DNA of 64,000 nt from Dallia pectoralis (Eukaryota; Chordata; Actinopteri; Esociformes; Umbridae). How positions within the stretch are numbered: position 1 is the first letter of the stretch; every line of letters starts with the position of its first letter. A program made the translations under genes and the position numbers. Location of the stretch: assembly GCA_029465975.1 (NCBI GenBank), contig CM055745.1:5169204-5233203 (forward strand). The letters run 5' to 3'. The notes under the pieces were generated by a model. It was not told the DNA's origin, did not search any database, and saw only the letters and a program-made list of their open reading frames with translations. This document shows positions 57,701 through 64,000 of the stretch, in pieces.

Positions 57701-58162
57701 AACTCTTTTAGGCAACTTGGATGCCTGAGCCCAACCAAAGTGAAGGCCAGGGAGTCTGTTTCTGGTATGTGAGGATTCCAGTCAAGACTTCTGGTTGAAC
57801 AAGCTGACTGACAGAAACGGGAATGTGTTTTGGACTCGTCTTACCACCAACAATCCCAAATGTGCTTAAAATACACAACCTCCCATTTAATAGACTTTAT
57901 TTTTAATTAATATTAGCTGTATACAATGACATTGTGCATGCAGGTAGAATGACAAGCAACCCATAGGGAGCCACACAATCTGAGTTTCAAAGTGAACGGT
58001 TTTGCTGACATGGGGCAGGTGACCGGGTACACCAAATATGGGGACCTGTTTTGGCTAAGGTATGTTCAAACTGAGTGGCCCTAATTAGTGCCTTTGTCAG
58101 ATGCTTGTCAGAAGAGGCTCTGTTCCTTAGTGAGCCTCTGACAGGGTCTCCGTGATACCAGC
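57701..58162. other. No gene seen
   Basis: AT-rich spacer with no assignable feature. Confidence 0.5.
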
Positions 58163-58669
58163 AGGAGGGTACCAGGACCTCACAGGCCCACTGTCATGGG
58201 GAGGAGGGGGAGGGTGCCAGGACCTCACAGGCCCACTGTCATGGGGGGGAGGTGGGGGAGGGTACCAGGACCTCACAGGCCCACTGTCATGGGGGAGGGT
58301 GCCAAGACCTCACAGGCCCACTGTCATGGGGGAGGTGGGGGAGGGTACCAGGACCTAACAGGCCCACTGTCATGGGGGGTAGGGTGCCAGGACCTCACAG
58401 GCCCACTGTCATGGGGGGAGGGGGAGGGTACCAGGACCTCACAGGCCCACTGTCATGGGGGAGGGGGAGGGTGCCAGGACCTCACAGGCCCACTGTCATG
58501 GGGGGAGGTGGGGAGGGTACCAGGACCTAACAGGCCCACTGTCATGGGGGGAGGGTGCCAGGACCTCACAGGCCCACTGTCATGGGGGGAGGGGGGAGGG
58601 TACCAGGACCTCACAGGCCCACTGTCATGGGGGGAGGGGGAGGGTGCCAGGACCTCACAGGCCCACTGT
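58163..58669. repeat. 40-48-bp G-rich minisatellite, about 12 copies
   Basis: The unit contains CCAGGACCTCACAGGCCCAC, TGTCATGGGG and a variable GGGGAGGGGGAGGGT tract that alternates GTGCC and GTACC ends. Length varies through the G tract. The plus strand fits the G-quadruplex pattern in nearly every unit. Confidence 0.95.
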
Positions 58670-59427
58670 CTGTTATATTCACCATCTGTTATATTTACCG
58701 TCGTTTATATTCACTGTCAGTTATATTCACCATCTGTTATATTCACCATCTGTTATATTCACCATCTGTTATATTCACCATCAGTTATATTCACCATCTG
58801 TTATATTCACCATCTGTTATATTCACCATCTGTTATATTCACCATCAGTTATATTCACCATCAGTTATATTCACCATCAGTTATATTCACCATCTGTTAT
58901 GTTCACCATCTGTTATATTCACCATCTGTTATATTCACCATCTGTTATATTCACCATCAGTTATATTCACCATCTGTTATATTCACCATCAGTTATATTC
59001 ACCATCAGTTATATTCACCATCTGTTATGTTCACCATCTGTTATATTCACCATCAGTTATATTCACCATCTGTTATGTTCACCATCTGTTATATTCACCA
59101 TCTGTTATATTCACCATCTGTTATATTCACCATCAGTTATATTCACCATCAGTTATATTCACCATCAGTTATGTTCACCATCTGTTATATTCACCATCAG
59201 TTATATTCACCATCTGTTATATTCACCATCTGTTATATTCACCATCAGTTATATTCACCATCTGTTATGTTCACCATCTGTTATATTCACCATCTGTTAT
59301 ATTCACCATCTGTTATATTCACCATCAGTTATATTCACCATCTGTTATATTCACCATCGGTTATTTTCACCATCGGTTATATTCACCGTCAGTAATCACC
59401 ATCTGATATATTCACCATCGGTTATGT
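58670..59427. repeat. 16-bp minisatellite, about 47 copies, fused directly to the previous array
   Basis: Unit TTATATTCACCATCTG or TTATATTCACCATCAG, plus TTATGTTCACCATC. It begins immediately after the last CCCACTGTC of the G-rich array with no spacer. Three open frames of 283-399 codons cover both arrays. They are artefacts (YIHHLLYSPSVIFTIC). Confidence 0.96.
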
Positions 59428-61087
59428 TGATTGCCGTATCATAAAGGTGGGCAGTGTTAGACTCCAAATCTTTAGGTCTTGTAATTCTGCCCTCCTACTC
59501 TGATAATAATATAGAGGGTGACCGCTAATATAATCATATTTCATAATGGTCTGATTTAATGTGCTCCTGCCGTCATCCTCAGTCATACAATATTTGTATT
59601 CACTTCTCTTTTTTTTCTATCCGAAGTGTGTTATTTTAGGAGACTGATTGGCTGGGGACCGTATGCATTGTGATGGTGATTATGGCTGTCAATCAAACAG
59701 TCAGAGCTATTCTTCGGAGACCCCGAGTTGCGTTGGGTCTGGACTTCAGTGACCTCACCTGTCAATCATCTCACTGCTGGATGGATATCACAGGATGGGT
59801 CACTCTGTTGAACCATGTGCTATTATAACGTCAACAGAATGACTACGATTGGTTAGATTACGACGCTGGCTTTTGCCTGATGTGAACCGACTGCATTTGA
59901 TACAGTTTAGTGGGTTTCCTGCGCGAATGTCTTCACCACTCGGGCACAACGCTGAATCCAGATACCCAGCGATCTACCCATTAAGTTCTAAGGGTTCTAC
60001 CCGATGTCACGTGGAGGTTCTTGGGGACTGTATTTCAGTCAATGTGGGGTTAGGGGTGGCTGGGTTAATGGCTGGAGCTGTTCTGCTCAGAGGGATACTG
60101 TGTCTGCCCTCCTTTGGGACACCATGCCCGGCACTGTGACGCTGTGTCTGGATCAATACTCTCTGTCCTGCAGCTCAACCCTCAAAGTGAACCCTGGGGT
60201 AACCCAGACGATCGGCTTCCCTCCCGTTGTCTCTTGCAAAGCCGTGATCCGTCTGGAGTCTGGGTCCTTTGCTGTGTAAGATATCTCATACTCACCCGCA
60301 GTGCACCCTGGGAGACGTCTGGTCTGCCTTCTGTCCTGAGGCATTCCCCTGTGGGTTTTAGCTCCAGGACTGGGGACAGTCTCCCGTTGCAGCCGTCCCA
60401 TAATGACAAGACATCAGTCGTGATCAGATGTTCAGGATAACAACCTGTCAGTGATTCCCTTCGCTCCACCTCATCGTGGAAAGACTGACTGACAGTTGTG
60501 GAAATGTAGTGAAGGCGTCAGTGTGATTGTCCCTGAGCGATGGAGAGTGAACGTGCTCGGTCAGTTTGTTCGTTGGTTCGCGTATGTCACAGGTGATTTC
60601 TCAGGTCATGTGTATTCATTTTGGGTGTGTTTTACTGAGATGTTTTATTGATTGTCACAGCCTTGAGGTTCAAGCACACGCGTGCTTGTAAAACCCAGTG
60701 GCCAGTCCAAACAGCTGTCTGGTAGTTAGGGCAGCTGTCTCAACATCCCAAAGATGTGAATTCACAGCCAGGTTCAGGCAATAAGTTTAAAAGCCTGCCT
60801 ACTCATTGAAAACAACACAATAGGTTTCATTAATTATAAAATTGTATTTTCCATGTCTTTAGGTAGACATTTATATCTAGCACATTTTAGGTGGCAATGT
60901 AAGCTAAACTAAACAGCTAAAGTCCTGTTTTGGATGTGCTTACAACGTTGGGCACTTGTCTAAATGTAAATTATGAAACAATGCGATGACGTCGTGCCTG
61001 TGACTCATATTTAGAATGTATTTTCCTGTAACTATTGTTCCTTTTCATTTGATAAATCCCCCAGCCCTTAGACGTACAGTGAATAGA
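59428..61087. other. No gene seen; possible SINE-like fragment
   Basis: 59840-60480 has several overlapping open frames of 82-108 codons on both strands with no recognisable motif. A CCTGCAG at 60168-60174 looks like an acceptor, but the sequence after it does not encode the expected LRR. A tRNA-like fragment is noted at 60714-60775. Confidence 0.45.
60714..60775 (+). repeat. Possible tRNA-derived SINE fragment
   Basis: GGTAGTTAGGGCAGCTGTCT resembles a polymerase III A box region and GTGAATTCACAGCC a degenerate B box, about 30 bases apart as in tRNA-derived SINEs. There is no tail repeat or target duplication that I can see. Weak call. Confidence 0.3.
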
Positions 61088-61469
61088 TGTCACGAGTGGT
61101 GAGGTTTTGGTTCTACACGGGACTATATTGGTGGTGCACGGGTCTCATTGTTTATGTTCTGGTCACAGCTGTTTTCAGTTAGTCATTAGTTTGGGCTATA
61201 AAGGGTTGTCAGTTGTATTCACCATTGCTTAGCATTGTTTAACGTCAGGTGTTTATATTAGAGGTGAGTGGTTATATTTCAAGTGCTACTTTCTTTGGTT
61301 TTGGAATGTTGTATTATCCGATGCTATTTATCCGCACTTTAATTTCCGTTTATGCCAGTTAGCATTTTCGCCGTTCTCTGTTTTGTTTTGTTTTGTGTTG
61401 TTCCTCAATAAACGGATCCTACAGCTCGGCAAATGGCTTGCTCCGACACTACACCCTACAGCCGTGACG
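61088..61469 (+). mobile_element. Solo LTR (382 bp) with 5-bp target duplication ATAGA
   Basis: Begins TGTCACGAG and ends CCGTGACG (the final CA has changed to CG). It is flanked by ATAGA at 61083-61087 and 61470-61474. Internal signals are a TATAAA at 61197, AGCATTGTTT at 61231, AATAAA at 61407 and CACTACACC at 61447. These sit at distances very like those in the LTR at 27810, so the two belong to related families. No internal region or second LTR is present. It is inserted into the left edge of the MITE at 61473. Confidence 0.88.
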
Positions 61470-61472
61470 ATA

Positions 61473-61651
61473 GAAAACGTCTACACACCCCTGTTTACAT
61501 TTTTTATTTTTCCTCCTCAAAGATTTCAGTTTTTTTTTTCCAATTGAATTGTTCACGTTGTAGGTCACATAGAACGTGCAAACAGTTCTGACATGATATA
61601 TCTTTCTCAAAATATTTCACATCAAATACATGGGGTGTGTAGACTTTTTTG
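61473..61651. mobile_element. Tc1-like MITE (179 bp) split at its left edge by the solo LTR
   Basis: The left end GAAAACGTCTACACACCCCTG-like and the right end GGGGTGTGTAGACTTTTTTG share an inverted GTCTACACACCCC core of 13 bases. TA dinucleotides abut both ends (61471-61472 and 61652-61653). The inside (TCAAAGATTTCAGTTTTTTT, CAATTGAATTGTTCACGTTG, TAGGTCACAT) resembles a common fish Tc1-like family. No transposase remains. Confidence 0.85.
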
Positions 61652-63362
61652 TATCCTCTGTATGTTGTACTGTTTTCTGGGCTATTTCAACTAAGACTAT
61701 TTAACAGCAGTGTTGTGTCTGTTCAAGTGATTCGCCTGGCCATAGAACACAAATCAGGAGTTCGTATTATCGGTGCGAAGTAAAACAGAACGTAAATAAA
61801 TAATACATCTTCCTCTCCACTTGTTTGGCCATGAAAAGGTCAAATTGAAACTAATTGGGATTCCTCTGCGTGTCTGCCTGAATCCTCTGTCTTGTTTGTT
61901 TGCCAAGTAAATATTGGCTTGGCACGGCCGCTACACACACCAAGGTATGCACATCCAATTGGTTGGCGTGTTCGTAGACCGGGCACACAATGCCAGTTTG
62001 AAATGTGAACGCAGCGTGTGGACCATATTACCATGTTAAAGCTAATTGCTTTTAGAGGAAATAAATAAATCCATAGATAGGCCGATAACTTTAGGATCAT
62101 TTTGCATTCTTCGGTACTCTGGGATAATTGTATTGTCCACTGTTTAATGCTGTGTTCACCAGACAAGACCCGTGCTCTCATGTGGATTTGGAGTTGACGA
62201 CAACTATGAAGTATAAAAGTCACAGAACCTCGAGCAAATAAACCCTGCTTCTGTGATTCAGTTCGTGTCCCTGGCACGGATAACGTGACTACACCGTTAG
62301 CTCTGCCACTTCTATGTGATTGATCACGGCGTCACCATAGTTGCCACCGTGCGTAGCATTTTCTGAGGGAGTTCTCATGCTCGTCTACGGATACGTTACC
62401 GAGGATCCCCGAGGTGGGGATGGTGGCCGTGTGGATTTGCACGGCAGGATTACGTTGCCGCCTGCCGCTGCCGATCACTGAAAACGTTCCCGTGAAGACT
62501 GTCTTTGGATTTCTCATCCACGCCATCTGTATTCTGAACATCCACTTGAATTTTCCAGGTGCAGATCTGAGAGCGGCGACTCAGGCTCGTCCTGTGAATT
62601 TGCTCGGCTAATGATCTAATTAAAACCCTTAGGAAGTTGAAGAAAGCGACCGAGCGCTTACATGACGAGAGATTATGAGAGCATGTGAAAGCACCAGTGT
62701 GTTGGGACCGTGAGTATGAGAGCTTCATAGGAGGAGGACACGCGGCAATGATGGCTTGTGCAGGGTCATGGGTCATGGGTCATAGGTCACGCCCACTTGA
62801 CCATGGTTCCCGTCTTGCTGCTGTGAAAATCTCCGCTCAGAATGAAGTTGATATTGGATCGGGGTCGGCGTAGCCTGAGGCTGTCCTGAGATGGGCGTCT
62901 CTCCTGGCAGACAAATGGCACACACTGAACAAGGCCGCTGTTCTCTCACCCCGCCGGTTCATCCAAACCACGGAGATGGAAAAGAAATGACGTGCGACGT
63001 ACGTACGCTCCCGAATTCTGTCACATATTTTAAATCTTATCATGGCAGGTCGTGGTCACGCCTTTCTAGGTCGATGCGAGAACGCCACGATGATTCGGCC
63101 TCGCGTTGAACCGGAAACCCGGTCAGGCGTTATTATGTCTGATTGGTACCGGTCCAAAACATGTAATAATACGTCGTTCACTTTAGCATATGAAACCAAA
63201 CACTTGTATGTGAGGCCACCTTCTATTGCTGAACCGCCGTCCGTTGTCCTGAGCGGTTTCCCCTATTTCTAGTCATCTTTCTCAGCTGAGACAGTGGTTC
63301 TGATCTCACCTGTCACTGCCATGGATTTTACAGCCGTGGATAAATTCCTTCCCGCACCCCTA
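61652..63362. other. No gene seen
   Basis: Mixed sequence with a few GGTCATGG direct repeats at 62764-62788. 62150-62275 has an AATAAA (62238) in an LTR-like setting, but no boundaries or target duplication could be found. Open frames up to 145 codons (61840-62277, minus) have no motif. Confidence 0.45.
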
Positions 63363-63522
63363 GTCTGGGACATCTGCCAACAGGGGGCAGTCAAATCAGC
63401 ATAAAGCCACACCCATAGTCTGGGGCATCTGCCAATAGGGGGCAGTCTAATCAGCATAAAGCCACACCCGTATTCTGGGACATCTGCCAACAGGGGGCAG
63501 TCTAATCAGCATAAAGCCACAA
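63363..63522. repeat. 55-bp tandem repeat, 3 copies
   Basis: TCTGGGACATCTGCCAACAG followed by GGGGCAGTCTAATCAGCATA and AAGCCACACCC starts at about 63365, 63420 and 63475. The array ends in a nine-base A run. Confidence 0.95.
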
Positions 63523-64000
63523 AAAAAAAGATTGGATTTATACAAACCGTAAGAATAAAAGAAAGGCTATACACCACCGGTTCTAACCTGGCAGATGTGT
63601 GTCCATAAGTTCTGTGGTTTCTGATCAGGATGGTGTCAGTTCTTATATGAATGGCATTGAGTTGCCTGGATGTGGTTATACGCCGACTTAAATACCTTGA
63701 GAGGGTTGTGAGACGTATTCCGCTCCTCAGCGTGACTCATAATGTCTGCTCCTTCACTTCCTGTTTATTGACCCTCTGATTGTTGGGGAAATATGATTGA
63801 GGACGAATTCACCCGTTCACGCTTTAGAAACAGCTTTACACTGCGCAGAGGAGGAAGTCGAAAGCAATTACAGAATATTCTATTAACTTTTGCTTTTGAG
63901 CATTTCAAGGCTTTAAGATAGCAGTTTGTGAGTGTTGAGTACCCTTTTGGTGATGTTTTGGACCCGGAGTAGGAGCGTCCATGTTATCTAGCTTCGTGTA
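63523..64000. other. No gene seen
   Basis: Sequence to the window end with no repeats or exon-like signals that I can support. Confidence 0.5.

Larger units (their letters stand above)
45534..64000 (+). other. ntrk3: Presumed ntrk3 intron downstream of the second LRR exon (5' part)
   Basis: The donor at 45534 is GTGAGTA. I looked for a following exon starting with one base plus an NLSSNRL-like LRR peptide. The acceptor-like sites I examined (for example 52800 and 60174) do not encode it. The rest of the window is therefore inferred to be intron. A conserved exon could in principle be missed by eye. Confidence 0.6.

Noticed and set aside
58163..59444. Frames of 283-399 codons resembling a membrane protein (YSPSVIFTICYIHH)
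   Set aside because: They run through two unrelated arrays fused end to end. The hydrophobic look is due to the TTATATTCACC repeat.
60168..60240. CCTGCAG followed by open sequence as the third LRR exon
   Set aside because: The translation in the required phase (LNPQSEPWGNP-like) does not match the Trk LRR pattern, and there is no donor at the expected 69-nt distance.
62150..62275. Possible third solo LTR (TATAAA-like and AATAAA signals)
   Set aside because: No TG...CA boundaries with a 4-6-bp target duplication could be found.

Overview
This is a vertebrate, almost certainly teleost fish, genomic window lying inside a large neuronal receptor gene. The only protein-coding sequence I can support is two short exons on the + strand (41385-41459, 75 nt; 45462-45533, 72 nt). 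They encode consecutive leucine-rich-repeat segments of the neurotrophin receptor TrkC (ntrk3). Both have consensus splice sites, and their phases fit each other exactly. I found neither the upstream exon (signal peptide and Cys cluster) nor the next LRR exon, so most of the window should be intron: at least 41 kb upstream of the first exon, 4.0 kb between the exons, and at least 18 kb downstream. There are no bacterial-style genes, operons, CRISPR arrays or convincing tRNA/rRNA genes. The long open frames are artefacts of tandem repeats.

The rest is dominated by minisatellites. Summing my boundaries, about 24 kb of 64 kb (roughly 38%) is tandem repeat in more than twenty unrelated arrays, with units from 10 to 70 bp. 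The largest is a 7.4-kb array of a 61-bp unit (13599-21004) that contains its own 1.2-1.4-kb internal duplication. Others include a 16-bp array of 1.9 kb (10590-12450), a 30-bp array (37985-39340), a C-rich array that starts about 20 bases after the second exon's splice donor (45555-46870), another 16-bp array (47648-49545), and two unrelated arrays fused end to end (58163-59427).

The mobile-element remains are typical of fish. There are four relics of one Tc1/mariner family (2712-2936, 6757-7765, 36070-37262 and, reversed, 43533-44763) and two of a second Tc1-like family (31634-32226, 37355-37925). There is one hAT-type MITE with a perfect 8-bp target duplication (29808-30012) and a TA-flanked MITE (61473-61651). 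Two related solo LTRs have exact 5-bp target duplications (27810-28195, 61088-61469). A fragment at 7790-8000 and a motif near 33855 resemble repeats I remember from salmonids and pike, so a salmoniform/esociform fish is my best guess, held with modest confidence.

The most interesting pattern is that three of the four relics of the first Tc1 family contain a minisatellite grown from transposon sequence. In two of them it starts from the same site near the transposase C-terminus. This suggests that Tc1 relics act as seeds for new minisatellites in this genome. The arrays probably affect this locus mainly through DNA and RNA structure (G-quadruplex-prone strands, a 30-bp-arm hairpin, a polypyrimidine tract) and length variation inside ntrk3 introns.
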